This document shows positions 50,824 through 62,315 of a stretch of 64,000 nt of DNA, in pieces. The stretch comes from Leguminivora glycinivorella (taxonomy: Eukaryota > Arthropoda > Insecta > Lepidoptera > Tortricidae): positions 3,162,001-3,226,000 of the forward strand of contig NC_062996.1 in the NCBI RefSeq assembly GCF_023078275.1. Reading direction: 5' to 3'. Position 1 is the stretch's first letter. Each line of letters opens with the position of its first letter. The translations under genes were made by a program, and so were the position numbers. Under the pieces are notes generated by a model. The model was not told the origin of the DNA and made no database searches. It worked only from the letters and a program-made list of their open reading frames with translations.

Positions 50824-50998
50824 TCACTACATAGTATAAAACAAAGTCGCTTTCTCTGTCCCTATGTCCCTATGTATGCTTAAATCTTTAAAACTACGCA
50901 ACGGATTTTGATGCGGTTTTTTTTAATAGATAGAGTGATTGTAGAGGAAGGTTTACATGTAGGTATAGTACCCGTGCAAAGCCGGGGCGGGTCGCTAG
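50824..50998 (+). mobile_element. Short non-autonomous Helitron (175 bp)
   Basis: It starts TCACTACATAGTATAAAAC and ends CCGGGGCGGGTCGCTAG, with the GC-rich stem just before CTAG that marks Helitron 3' ends. It lies between A and T. Unit 1 of the triplication (about 49,955) has the empty site GTTTTTATTTTTTATAAGAG with no target duplication, as expected for a Helitron. No Rep/helicase is encoded. Confidence 0.92.
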
Positions 50999-51144
50999 TT
51001 TTTTATAAGAGCAAATGACATGCTTCTCTATTTTGATATCGATATCGTGAAATTCACACTGTTTACAGCCATGGTTATAGAGCCAAACAATGCGTTTTTT
51101 AAATATCTATGCACGACCCATTAAATGACTAATGAAGTACTTAC

Positions 51145-51241
51145 AGTGGTTTCCATTTTCTGTTGGCAGCACTGTCCAGGGTTCCAGGAGCACTGTGCTT
51201 CACCAACGCCTTTGAAGAGCCCAGTAGGATGTTATCGCTAC
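51145..51241 (-). other. Candidate exon c, copy 3 (97 bp)
   Basis: Same splice sites as copy 1. One base differs (CACCAACGCC against CACCGACGCC), changing a Ser codon to Leu in the open frame. Exon and splice sites survive although much of this unit's flank is deleted. Confidence 0.45.
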
Positions 51242-51699
51242 CTGGAAACATGAAAGATTTTATTACCATGTTGATGGCAAAAAGCAAACAGTCCGCCTGG
51301 TGGTAAGCAATCTCCATGACCTATAGACGCTTGAGACTCCAGATGTGTTTTACATGCACCATGGACGATATAATACCGGGACAGACAAAGTCCATACAAA
51401 AAAGCGTACCCTTGAAATGTATGGGCTTGTTAGGATCAAAACTAGATGGCGCTGTTTCGTAGCCTGCAAGTGGCCAAAATTGTATTTTCCCCAAATGTAT
51501 GGGCTTTTTAGGATCAAAACTAGATGGCGCTGTTTCGCAGCCTGCAAGTGGCCAAAATTGTATTTTCCCCAAACATTTCTGCGTCTTTTTATTTTTATAA
51601 GAACAAATGACATGTTCTTTATTTTGATATCATGAACACCAACACCATCCTGGCCATGATTGCGGACAGACTTGACTGTCTGAGGCGTAGGGTTAGAGC

Positions 51700-51785
51700 C
51701 GGCGTAGCTTTATTTGACGTTCATATGCGCATTGTAATATGCCTACTTGAAAAATAAATATTTCATTTTCATTTTCATTTTTTTC
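51700..51785 (+). repeat. 3' end of a lepidopteran repeat
   Basis: TTGTAATATGCCTACTTGAA followed by AAATAAATATTTC and (ATTTTC)n is a typical tail of lepidopteran non-LTR or SINE copies. The extent on the 5' side is unclear. Confidence 0.4.
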
Positions 51786-52225
51786 ATACATAATAGTTTA
51801 CAATACGAAATTCGAATGTATTTAGTAGCACAATTGTTGTAACATTCTTCAGAAATGGAAGAGCGGTACCTCCTGGCACAGGCTATATTAAAGCTTAAAA
51901 GGACGTTCCAATCACTAGCTTTAGGATGAATATTGTGAAAGTATAATAAACATTAAAAAAAAAAATACATTGCACTATTGTGAACTTCACAAGCCCAGTA
52001 ACAGTGTACCATTTAGTTAAGTTATTTTTCTACTCCCGTACTGTTATTCGTGAGTTACAAGGTCGTTCATAGAACTTTAAAACCCTACATAAAAGATGTC
52101 AGGATAAGTCTATCTAGTCTATACCCTGAAAACATTTAGTAGCAGAATTTATTTTCATGTTTTAAGTATTCAAAATTGTACATAACTAACATCTTATGAG
52201 CTGAGTCATGAGCTTGAAATAAATG

Positions 52226-52666
52226 GAAGTGAGTGAGCATGAGCTTGAAATAAATGGAAGTGAGTGCTGGGCCACCAAGACGAATGATGAGAGAAGACTG
52301 CATGTGAATGAAATGAGAATGTTGCGATGGATGTGTGGTGTGACAAGACTGGATAGGATTCGGAATGAGTATATAAGAGGAAGCCTGAAAGTAGCGCCAG
52401 TGACAGAGAAATTGAGAGGAAGTAGATTAGCATGTTATGGGCATGTAATGCGGAGGGATGAAAGCAATGTTATAAAACGAGTGGTAAATATGAAAGTGGA
52501 TGGATACAATGGTAGTGGAAGGCCTAAGAAAAGATGGATGGAATGTGTGAACAACAATATGAGAGTGAAAGGTATTAGTATGGAAATGACGGCTAATAGA
52601 GAGAAATGGAGGAAGATGATCTGCTGCGCTGACCCCAAATAATGGGAAAAGGGCAAGGGAATGATG
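52226..52666 (+). pseudogene. RTE-type LINE: C-terminal end of RT ORF
   Basis: The open frame runs to TAA 52,640-52,642 and reads ECWATKTNDERRLHVNEMRM, LRWMCGVTRLDRIRNEYIRG, LACYGHVMRRDESNVIKRVV and GRPKKRWMECVNNN. This is the highly conserved C-terminal domain of RTE-clade reverse transcriptases, which follows the thumb. All catalytic motifs are missing, as expected for a 5'-truncated copy. ATGAGCTTGAAATAAATG lies on both sides (52,239-52,256 and 52,667-52,684), and a third copy sits at 52,208-52,225. A target duplication of 18 bp is therefore plausible. Confidence 0.85.
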
Positions 52667-53013
52667 ATGAGCTTGAAATAAATGAAATTTAGTTTAATTT
52701 AATTTTAATGTAAATTATGTATTAATAACTGTTGGTTCTCCGAACAATAATTAGTAAATACATAACAAATAAATAAAACAAATATCACATTAGTACATAT
52801 TTTGAAAAAAAAAATAAAGGTAAGCACTAAGCATCATCACTATCATCAGTGTAGTTATGATGGTTTCTCTCCTATATGTCATCTTTGTCAATTATGGTTT
52901 TCTGCACGGTGACAGTAATGTCCCACTTGGACTCTACTTTAAATTTGGAACGACTTACATGGATGTTTCGCACAGACAAAATAAAATATTGCTTGTATGT
53001 AAAAGGTACTTAC

Positions 53014-53107
53014 AGTTTCTGCCGCTACTCGCCGGCTTCAAGAGTTCCATTCTCTGCAGCTACCTTATGTTCAGAGCCTTGCCTTATGCTGTTACCACCA
53101 TCGCCAC
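53014..53107 (-). other. Candidate exon b (94 bp)
   Basis: Minus strand: acceptor CTATATCCAG before GTGGCGATGGTGGTAACAGC, and donor AAACT before GTAAGTACC. In the phase matching exon c it reads GDGGNSIRQGSEHKVAAENG, then TLEAGE and a stop. The GTLE/GTLD and leading D-N resemble exon c, suggesting an older duplication. Confidence 0.4.
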
Positions 53108-53859
53108 CTGGATATAGATAAATAAATATTGGACTGCACCTTACACAGATGAACCTAACGCCAGGACGGGAGTGGGTTGATCAAAGGATAATTGTGCCGA
53201 GAGTGTCTGAGGTTTTGTGAGAAGATGGACGATAGGATTCCCAGCACTTGCATGTAAATTGTCTGAGGTTTTATTTATTACTTAGTTTAATACATATTCT
53301 GTAATTATAGTTGTAATTAGTTTAATTATTCGGTGTATTGGCTTAAGCTGTGATGCCGTGTAAATTATTTGAAATAAATGTTTTAATGTTTAAATGGCAG
53401 AATCAACATGGGGACATACTTTGCGATTGTGGTATCTCCCAAACAACAACACATATGAGACAGAGACCGGGGACCAGTGCTCAACAGTATGTACTGAAGA
53501 TCTCTTAAGGGCTACCTCTCAAGGGCTTGAAGTGGCTAAGCATTGACAAACAAAACTTTAATTTTACTTGATCCTTTACACAAAGAAGAAGACCTAGCGC
53601 CAAACTAAGCGAAGCTTGTACTATGGGTTCTAGGCGACAATATATTTACTCGTACTTATATAGAAAAATACATAGAAAACATCCATGACTTAGGCCCTTC
53701 CTGGGATTCTAATCCGGGACCATCAGCTTAGCAGGCAGGGTCACTACCAAATATGACAGACCGATTGTCAAAAAACACAGGCTATGGGCTTAAGATTCTC
53801 ATATTACCCAAACAAACCTACTAAACATTTTTTTACATAAAAGCTTGAATTATACTTAC

Positions 53860-53931
53860 AGTTACTGCTCAAGCTATGACCTGGTAACAGCAAGCTCCAT
53901 GATTGTATACTGCCTGAGGATAGCTTCTCGC
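53860..53931 (-). other. Candidate exon a (72 bp)
   Basis: Minus strand: acceptor TCTATTTCAG before GCGAGAAGC, and donor AACT before GTAAGTATAA. One frame is open (EKLSSGSIQSWSLLLPGHSL). Joined to exon c it keeps the frame, because it leaves one base and exon c supplies two. Confidence 0.4.
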
Positions 53932-54447
53932 CTGAAATAGACAAATTTCCATTACTTCTTACAATTAAATGTAGGTAACATGTTCAGGCGGACTTTGTTT
54001 CACAATGGATGGGCATTCGATTCACACACCATGTCTGACCAAGATACATTGTCTTGAACGCATATGTCAATCAAATCAGAGCAATATGGGAATTTCAAGT
54101 ACCCAAACTCAAACGCGTTATGTAAATCCTCCATAAATCAAGACCTGCGCGGCGCCGGACGATTCATCTGTATGGACTTGACGCTGACCCGTGTTTCAAG
54201 GTTTCGTGCGCTGTGTGCACAGCGACGCGCGTCATCACGCGCGGCATATTACTCGGATACACATGTACACTGGACGGTCGCCACACGAGCACATTGCCTC
54301 GCTTTCTGGACCAAGCTAATAAACGCCTACTTCGACATTTGCACATCGTAGGAAGGGTAGCAATAGCTGAGAGGCTCTAAGGAACGATTCAGAGATTAAT
54401 TAGAATATTATTTTTAATCCCAACAAATAAGAAACATAAGTACCTAC

Positions 54448-54557
54448 CTGATCATTTCACTCAATCTTCGGTGTCAAAAATGCGACACAAAAGTAGCTTC
54501 CTCTGGGTTAGCGAAGTTTGATTGCAATCTTGCATGTTCTTATATGTAGGTAGGTAC
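54448..54557 (-). other. Candidate exon e (110 bp)
   Basis: Minus strand: acceptor CAATTGTTTCAG before GTACCTACC, and donor GATCAG before GTAGGTAC. It contains in-frame stops, so it could be 5' untranslated or non-coding. No further upstream exon is clear. Confidence 0.3.
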
Positions 54558-57250
54558 CTGAAACAATTGAAAAATCATCAGGTTTAAACTAACAAATGAA
54601 CAATGTTAAGGATAACATTTACACGCCAGCGTTTTTCTGTAATTGACAAATGCGTAAATTAAACTGCTAGAACCAATTTTAATTACTTATCCATTGTTTT
54701 AACTTTTTTTAACCACCTTGAACCAAAATGTTATTACGTCGTAATCTTTTGTTGTTTTTATGTCCTAAGTACGCTACGGTGCCTCGGTTTGAACTTACCT
54801 CGTTATATTATATGAGAATGCTTCAATTTTGTCACGCTAACTAGTTATTTTATTTTAACTTCAGAAAACGAGCCGCGTGCTGCTTGTTTCGTAGGTAGGT
54901 AGATAAAGAAAAGAAAGACAGTCAGTTGTGAAAATAAAATCAAACCACCAGCCAGACATGTCGCCACTGAGACAAGGAAAGCGAAAGCTGTGCTGTGATT
55001 GGTTCATTCAAAAATTTACAGAGACGTTTTCTATCATCTTAACTGAGTGCATGACCAAACAATCGATCGGCGAGTGAGATCCACATAAATAATGATAATG
55101 CGGAAATGCCACGGAAGCTAAAGCAGGAAATACAGACTAGCAAGTATTGTCACTAAAACAAGGCGGCAAATTTGAAAATTATAGGCCTACCTGCCAATAT
55201 TTCATAAAATAAAACGCGCAGTACCTTCCTAAGTAGATAACACACGACCGCACCGTACGGCGAGCTTGCTATGTTTTAACACCATACCGCTCCAACATCC
55301 ACATATAATTATGATCCTGTAGGTGAGAGCGAGAAAGAGTTATTTTTTCTCGCTCTCACTTGTGTGGTAAACTCTCAAGTTCTTCGTGAGATAAAATCTT
55401 GAGTTTTTTCTCAAAAAATAGCGGTAAATTTAAAAGTTGTTCTTCTCTTCTTTGTAGTAAAGGAGCCCGAAAAGTGATTTTGGAGTTACACGTGCGCGTT
55501 GTATTGAGATAATGACGAGTATAATTTTACTCATACAAAAATCCTTCTTTGGGGCTCCCTTACCATTAGAAAGAAACAAACTTTGGAATATGAAGTAAGG
55601 AAGGATTATTAAATAAATAACTTCTGAGCTTCACAATATGTAATATAATCATTTCACTATGTCATGTTGGGTCTTGTACACTTATTGTACCATGTCATGC
55701 TCAGTGGGCAAACTCACAAACTGAGTAGACTCCAAGTATAATTTTAAGACAAGAATAAAGTATTAAAACTAGATGGCACATAATCACATTAAAAACTAAT
55801 AAAAAAAAACGAATTAATAAGATACCAATCATGGCACAGGAACCTTATAACCCTGTTTAAAACTAAAATAAGTATACTTCCTTAAAGTAAAATTATGTCA
55901 TAAACATAATAACACACTATGAAATATAATGGTAATGGCACTAATGACAGTAATGACCATTGCACTCATGCATCTCATAATCATCTATTAAAAATATAAG
56001 TATTAGGTAGTTTTAAGCTAATCAGTAGGATGAGCCAAGCTGATCTAGCGATATAAAAGGTGTAAATCTAAAACATAATATTATTCTTAATCAAAATTTC
56101 TCAAAAAAATCAAAATGAAAACAAATCATAATTTCACTTATTAAAAAAAGTCAACTACATAATAAAGGTGGGACATGCATACATACTCTTAAAGAGCAAA
56201 ATAAAAATATTCTTAGAAATAAAGGTATACAACCATAATAAACATTACATAGAAGTTATGGTCAGGTGAGACATGCCTGCATGCTTTCTTCCTTAATAGC
56301 CGGGTCCACACTGAGCGAGGCTTATTAGGCAAACATCCAATGTAGACATCCTGCCTCGACCAAGCAAGACCGCGCACTGCCTCAGCCAAGACACGTCTAT
56401 CGTGGACGTTTGTCGCGCGAGCTAATAGCCTCGCGACATGACTCACTCTTTGTGGACACAGATAATAAGCAAGCAAGAAAGTACATACAGATTTACAATA
56501 TGACATTAAGCTTAAAACTAATCTATTATGCCAAGAGACCAAGGGTCTATTTTTGAACCTGATACAGTTGGTCCATGCTGTCTATTTTAAGACACTCTTA
56601 AACTGTTGAACCATTCAAATCATAACTTCATACCACACTTTGTTGCATGTTGCATATTCGGCAAGATTTTCAATGTTCGTACCATTACAAATCAGGAACT
56701 ACTAAAAAGAGATAATTAACTTCATACCGAATATTCACGAATGTTGTTCGGTAAGAGCTGAACCAAATGTTCGGCCGAATAATCAAAGTCCATTCGGCCC
56801 ATCTCATTCTGAAGTTGAAGCGAGACAATGCTATGCTACGTAGTGATTAGCAACCTCCTCCTAAACCTCAGAAGAAATATGCAAATAGGATGTAATGTAA
56901 TGTGATTTACTCCTCCAGTATTGAAAATCCAATTTAGCATGAACACAAAAGTAGCTCAACATCAACCTTAAGAACTAAAGTATCTACAGTTGCAATCAAA
57001 TAAGTAACAGTAAAAAAGGATTATGTATTGCATCACATCCTTGTTGCCATAGGAATATTAGCTGTAACATGAACAATGTGAATAACTTGACACATTGATA
57101 TTAAATGAACAGTATCAATAAATATGAGAAAACACCTTGGCTGCCATAGGAACAAAGATGAGTTGTGAATGTTGTGGGACAGTCAACCAATTGGAACCCT
57201 AGACCAGTGTAGAACTATGTCATAGTGACATTATAACTCAGATTGTAAGG
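54558..57250. other. No confident gene
   Basis: AT-rich sequence. A CGCTCTCAC / GTGAGAGCGAG inverted repeat lies near 55,323-55,362. I see no coding frame with family resemblance; 56,213-56,542 on the minus strand looks like chance. Confidence 0.5.
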
Positions 57251-57254
57251 GACT

Positions 57255-57508
57255 GGCCACATCTAAGAGATGCATGTCCTGAGGTGCGGAACGGACGTCC
57301 GCGCCACGCCGCCTGAATGTAATTCAACAAACGTCTCCTCAGTACTTTTTGTATAGGAAGGACGTAAGACGCTTGGCGGCGCGTCTTAAGTCCTTCCTAT
57401 ACAAAATGTACTGAGGAGACGTTTTTTGAATTACATTCAGGCGGCGTGGCGCGGACGTCCGTTGCGCGCCCCGAGACACGCGACGCTTAAGTGGGAACGC
57501 TGCCTAAG
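57255..57508. mobile_element. GC-rich foldback MITE, PIF/Harbinger-like (copy 3)
   Basis: The right end GGGAACGCTGCC matches copy 2. The left end is of the GACGCATG...CTGAGGTGCGG type seen in copy 1. TAAGAG occurs on both sides. The arms share AACGGACGTCCG and GTCTCCTCAGTAC. Confidence 0.75.
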
Positions 57509-57805
57509 AGATCTCTTACTGCAGGTCATTTTGACATGTTTGTAGAGTGGGTTCCAATTGGTTGACTGTACATTTGGTATTCTTCTTCAATTCTTAATGG
57601 TACCAGCTTCTAATTAGACAAATATCACTTGACCTTATTTTTAAATGATTATTGATTGATGATCCTATGACAATTTGTTAGTTGAACATAACAATTTACG
57701 CATTAAATCACAACAAAAATATAATTATTTCTTCTAGCTTAACAAAAAGGAATTGAGGGTACTGTCATAGGAACCATTGTGAAATATATAAAGTATTGTT
57801 ATAGC

Positions 57806-58942
57806 TTAAATGTTGCTACAAGTCCAGGTAGGTGTTGGACAGGCTGGGATATAAAAGTTACAATTTTTTACCCTTTGCCACAAATCAGTACCATCCAGCC
57901 GTTTCTTAAGGACTTCATACAAATTCATATTTGGCTTGGCTTTAAGCAGTTTCAAGACCTTATTTTTTTTAAGTCCAGGTGTATCGAGGTAAATTGTTCT
58001 TGTAGTGTAATGTGGACCGCTACCAGTAGGGTTGTTTTCTTCATTCGGGTTCATGCAAAGTAGGCCTGGAACATGTCTGACGCAGAATATGCCTTGCTGC
58101 AGGGCCTTCACAATGGGATGGTCTTCAGTATTTGAGTCCAGAGTGATTTCGATGTTAGGCAACATGTTGGTTGTCTTACAATTTTCCATGATGATTCTCT
58201 TCAACTCACGGTTTATCAGGTCACGGATCTGCTCTGCAGGAGAATAACTCGGTATCTGTATAGTCTCTACTGCAGTGCTAACAGTTAAGGATGGTTTGTC
58301 ATCTGTTTTATTGTGTTGTTCGCCAATCTCCTTAATGGCTGTTTGCATTTCCTTAATCTCCGACATCACCAGATGCAGTTCACCTTCAAGCTGGCTTATT
58401 CTGTGCGATCCAATTAACATCATGGAGGTCTCTTGATTTTGAGCCACTATAGAAGTCTCTTCACCTTTCTTGCCAATATCAGCTTTTATTAGAGTTAATT
58501 CTGACAAGATTTGTGTAAATTTAGTCTTAACACTTTCAATTAGTTTAATGTTTCTTATAAATGCTCTTGATAAAAGTTTGATCAAGTCATCAATGACTAT
58601 AGAATTATCATTTCCATTCTCTTGTTTAGCTTTGCGTCCACTCTCTCCCAAGATTGTTTTTTCTTGAAAACTTGACAGGTCTATGTCCATATCGCAAATA
58701 CCACTCTCATTTCCAACATCAGTATTATCTTGTATGTTGTTCTTTCCTGGCGTATTGTTGTTTCGAACTTGTTCTTCGAGTCTTTCTATAGTAGACCGCT
58801 GTTGGTCCAACTTTCCCTCCATGCAACTTAACTTTTCGTTCATGCTTGTTTGTAAAACGTGTAAGGTGTTCATGTAATCCTTATGTTTATGTAGGTCACG
58901 TTGTATTTTTTTTAACATATTCATTTCCATATTAACAGGCAT
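57806..58942 (-). CDS. Uncharacterised coiled-coil protein (378 aa)
   Basis: This is one open frame from ATG at 58,942 to TAA at 57,806-57,808. I do not recognise the family. Residues about 8-60 (MLKKIQRDLHKHKDYMNTLH onward, with ERLEEQV) and about 165-205 (ISQLEGELHLVMSEIKEMQT) are heptad-like and probably form coiled coils. The middle is polar and Asn/Asp-rich. The C-terminal third (TRTIYLDTPGLKKNKVLKLL to FYIPACPTPTW) looks globular and basic. There is no signal peptide or membrane segment. It is the longest frame in the right half not explained by a transposon and sits head-to-head with the next gene. It could be a host gene, or ORF1 of an unrecognised element. Confidence 0.6.
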   Translation of the reverse strand: MPVNMEMNMLKKIQRDLHKHKDYMNTLHVLQTSMNEKLSCMEGKLDQQRSTIERLEEQVRNNNTPGKNNIQDNTDVGNESGICDMDIDLSSFQEKTILGESGRKAKQENGNDNSIVIDDLIKLLSRAFIRNIKLIESVKTKFTQILSELTLIKADIGKKGEETSIVAQNQETSMMLIGSHRISQLEGELHLVMSEIKEMQTAIKEIGEQHNKTDDKPSLTVSTAVETIQIPSYSPAEQIRDLINRELKRIIMENCKTTNMLPNIEITLDSNTEDHPIVKALQQGIFCVRHVPGLLCMNPNEENNPTGSGPHYTTRTIYLDTPGLKKNKVLKLLKAKPNMNLYEVLKKRLDGTDLWQRVKNCNFYIPACPTPTWTCSNI

Positions 58943-59199
58943 TTTTGATACAAACTTATCAAATTAAATATAAAATGTTAACCGTTCAATTCAATATGAA
59001 GAAAAAGCAAGGGAACGTCAAACTTCTAGGAAATAAGTTTTTTTTTTTACAAATTTCGTAATTCTGGCCCGGATGGGAGTTGTTTAAGCCAATTCTTAAA
59101 GGGCATTATAGACTTGATTGTGAGTACTGAGTACATATATAATATCATAGGTTTTGGTTTTGGTACTGCTGTGGTACTGCTTTATTTTTCGTTTTATTT

Positions 59200-59437
59200 C
59201 ATTACTATTTCATTTTGATAAGTAGTACCCAATAGATATACCATACCCACCGTACCATGCGCATGAGCATCGTGTCGTGTGTCGTTTGAGTTTCCCGCCA
59301 TTATTGATGTCTGACAGTTGCAATACTTGCAATTTTCTTCTTTACTTTTTATATTGGTAGCATGAGGTAACTTTTAGCTTTTTCCAATTGGCTTTTTCAG
59401 CTTCAGCAGTGAGTGTTTTTTAAACATTTTAAATGCA
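59200..59437. promoter_or_regulatory. Possible divergent promoter
   Basis: It lies between the minus-strand coiled-coil ORF and the plus-strand exons. It contains TTTCCCGCC (59,291-59,299), which matches the E2F consensus, within a locally GC-richer stretch. The assignment rests on position and this motif only. Confidence 0.3.
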
Positions 59438-59631
59438 ATGGGATCCATAAATGAGTGCCCTTGCTGCTTACTGCGTCCCCGTCCCTCGACGAGACATTTG
59501 ACGACGTCTAAACTCCTGTCTCGGAGTAACAGATCCATACTCTCTCATGAATGTCGATGGTCGAACCATGCTTCTTAATCAAGGTAAGTTTCTGCACATT
59601 GTCTTTTAAGTATTATTTACTTGTTATTTAC

Positions 59632-59968
59632 ATCATCATAATCCACCTTGTGTTATCCCAGCATTTTCTGCGGCTCGTGGAAGCCTGGGGTCCGCTGTGA
59701 CAACTAATCCCAAGATTTGGCGTAGACACTAGTTTTACGAAAGCGATTGCCATCTGACCTTCCAACCCATAGGGTAACTAGGCCTTATTGGAATTAGTCT
59801 GGTTTCCTCACGATGTTTTCCTTCACCGAAAAGCGACTGGCAAATATCAAATGACATTTCTCGCATAAGTTCCGAAAAACTCATTGGTACGAGCCGGGGT
59901 TCGAACCCATGACCTCCGGATTGGAAGCCGCACGCTCTTACCGCTAGGCCACCAGCACTTCTTATTTA
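59632..59968 (-). mobile_element. tRNA-derived lepidopteran SINE
   Basis: On the minus strand, GTGGCCTAGCGGTAAGAGCG is the A box and GGTTCGAACCC the B box of a pol III promoter. They are followed by the family body ATGAGTTTTTCGGAACTTAT and GCCAGTCGCTTTTCGGTGAA. The 3' end has AAGATTTGGCG...GTGGATTATG. It lies in the intron after exon 1 of the zinc-finger-like gene. Confidence 0.85.
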
Positions 59969-60831
59969 CATATTTGCTTTAATTATAGCAGTCTCATTCA
60001 AACTTCCGACATCTATATCGCTCTTATAGGGGATGGGTTCAGTCAAAAGTGTTCTCTTAGGCAATCTGGGACATGTGTCAGCTGCGCCATGGCGGCCTTA
60101 GTAAAACTCTGGAGGACTGATCTTAGAAGTTAGGTAGGCTTACTGATTTTCATTGTAAGATTAGTTTAAATAAGTAGAAAAAATGCTAGGTATTAGTATT
60201 TATAATGTTGTGTCTTTCCCATCTTTTGAGAGACGTGCGGTGAGCCAAAGCCAGCACCTAGATGATCTTTTGACACATTATTTCAAAATGTAACAGGTAC
60301 ATAGAGCCCATACTGGCCTCCTCCGCATTATGAATTTAAAGAAAAATGGCTTACTGGAGGAAATATACATAGACCTATAAAGTTTTGAATTTTAATCCAT
60401 TGGACAGTATGCCTTCTTGTGTACTTAAGTTACTTGTATGTTTACAGGTAATTCCTGGCAGTGATGGGAAGAGTGTTATGAGCACCTGTGGAAATCATGC
60501 TGCTTCAAGTTTTCTGGCTGTACCCTAGCTGCGCTTCATCTATATTGGACAACACACATTCTGTCAGGATTGGATGGAAGTGTCCCACTTAATGAGAAAG
60601 GTAAGTGTTTTAAAACTTTTTCACATTCGTTCCAATTCTAAACCAAATAGTGTGTAACTGTAATTCAGGCTACTTATACTTAACTATTTGTAAAGGCATT
60701 TTTTTATGCGATTGATGATATGACGGATATAAACCATAAAAGTCCTATAAAAAAAATAAAAAGTTAATTTAAATGCAATATTTTTACAAGGTAATAAATA
60801 TTAGTAATCATAACCTCATACAGATGGAGTG

Positions 60832-61150
60832 CTAGTGGCCTAGCTGTAAGAGTGTGCGACTTTCGATCCGGAGTTATTCCGGAGGTCGCGGATGCAAACC
60901 AATGAGTTTTTCGGAACATATGTGCGAAATGTCATTTGATATTTGCCAGTCGCTTTTCGGTGAAGGAAAACATTGTGAGAAAACTTGACTAACTGCAATA
61001 AGGCCTAGTTAGTTAGTTACCCCTCGTGTTGGAAGGGCAGATGGCAGTCCCTTTCGTAAAACTAGTGCCCACGCCAAATCTTGGGATTAGTTGTTAAAGC
61101 GGACCCCAGCCCCCCCTGAGCCGTGGCAAATGGCGGGATAACGCAAGGAT
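60832..61150 (+). mobile_element. tRNA-derived lepidopteran SINE (diverged)
   Basis: Same family as 59,632-59,968, opposite orientation: AGTGGCCTAGCTGTAAGAGT (A box), a damaged B box (GGATGCAAACC), then AATGAGTTTTTCGGAACATA and GCCAGTCGCTTTTCGGTGAA. It is older, judging from more changes. Confidence 0.82.
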
Positions 61151-61529
61151 GTGAAAATGTTAAATACTCAAAATTTCACCAAACACTCGTTTAAAAAAGT
61201 CAAAAGGCATCTTCATCTTCTGGGCGAGCTCACTCCATCGTAGGCCACGTCTTTGCCTTTGGCTAGTCTGTGGTCAAGAGTAAGCCCATTTATAATAATA
61301 AAAATAAAAAAGTCTTCACCTCGACATTGGCAGAGGTGCTGAGTAGGGATTTATTACTTGATAATAGCTTAAACGCCTTAAACATAGGTACTTGTAATAT
61401 GATCCTGGCATCGCCTCTAAGCCGGGATCATGTACAAACTGTATCGTAGTAAAATTTTGTGGTAATATATATTCAAATTTCAATACAGGGGTGACATCGT
61501 CACTGCGTGACAAAACCCCTTCTTTTTAC

Positions 61530-61775
61530 ATACATACATACATACAATCACGCCTGTATCCCATAAAGGGGTAGGCAGAACACATGAAACTACTAAAGCT
61601 TCAGTGCCACTCTTGGCAAATAAGGGGTTGAAAGAAAACGAAACTGTGACATTGCAGTGACAGGTTGCCAGCCTCTCGCCTACGCCACAATTTAACCCAT
61701 ATCCCATAGTCGCCTTCTACGACACCCACGGGAAGAAAGGGACCCCCCCTTCTTTTTGTAACAATAAATATAAAA
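61530..61775. repeat. Common lepidopteran repeat with (CATA)n start
   Basis: It shows TACATACATACATACA, CCCATAAAGGGGTAGGCAGA, AAGGGGTTGAAAGAAAACGA and GACACCCACGGGAAGAAAGG. I recognise it as a very frequent lepidopteran interspersed repeat; the class is uncertain. Confidence 0.65.
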
Positions 61776-62164
61776 AAAAAAGACATTGGCAGAATTCACC
61801 TTGCCTAAATTAGCAATGCCATGACGGAAAAAAAATGCTCACACATTTTCTCCCCTGTGATACAGTCTATACTAAGTTTATTTACTTATGTTGGTGTTTG
61901 AGAATCATACTGTCCACCTGCTGGTAAATGCCTGATAGTGATGGACGGTGCTGAAATTTTATGTCGGTTGTTTTGTTTCAGATGAAGCGTGTGGAGTCAA
62001 GTTGGAACCGTCAGCAATGAAATTGCCGAAGACGGTCAGACTGTAGCACGTAAGTTACTTTTCATTTTAGTTGGCGATAAAAAAACAGACTATGCTTAGA
62101 CTTTACCTAAAGTGAATTCCGAATGGTGACAGACTTAACATTTTCCTACATCCTTTCCCCTCAT

Positions 62165-62315
62165 TGACTTAGGAGAAGTCAACTGCAGGTCATGGTTCAA
62201 TTGTGGTGTGGGCGACGGGCTAGCAACTTGACACTGCAATGCGCAATTTTGTTTACTTTCAACCCCTTGATTGTTAAGTGTGGACTGAGACTTGAGCTAT
62301 TTCTTGTACTCTTTT
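62165..62315. repeat. Diverged copy of the 61.5-kb repeat, opposite orientation
   Basis: GACACTGCAATGCGCAATTT and CTTTCAACCCCTTGATTGTT match the reverse complement of 61,600-61,690 with many changes. Confidence 0.55.

Larger units (their letters stand above)
49150..51640. repeat. Tandem triplication, unit about 865 bp
   Basis: The units begin at GTGAAATTCACACTGTTT (about 49,147, 50,008 and 51,047). Units 1 and 2 match almost throughout; unit 2 carries a Helitron. Unit 3 has lost the GCGCGCGCAGTATCG part and some of the 3' half. It also has a local duplication of an ATGGGCTT...CTAGATGGCGCTGTTTCG segment of about 77 bp (51,419-51,572). Confidence 0.85.

Noticed and set aside
54064..54351. 95-codon plus-strand frame near 54.1 kb
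   Set aside because: No family resemblance, and it lies between candidate minus-strand exons; chance frame.
59632..59968. tRNA gene suggested by A and B boxes
   Set aside because: The boxes are followed by SINE body sequence and there is no cloverleaf; it is a tRNA-derived SINE.
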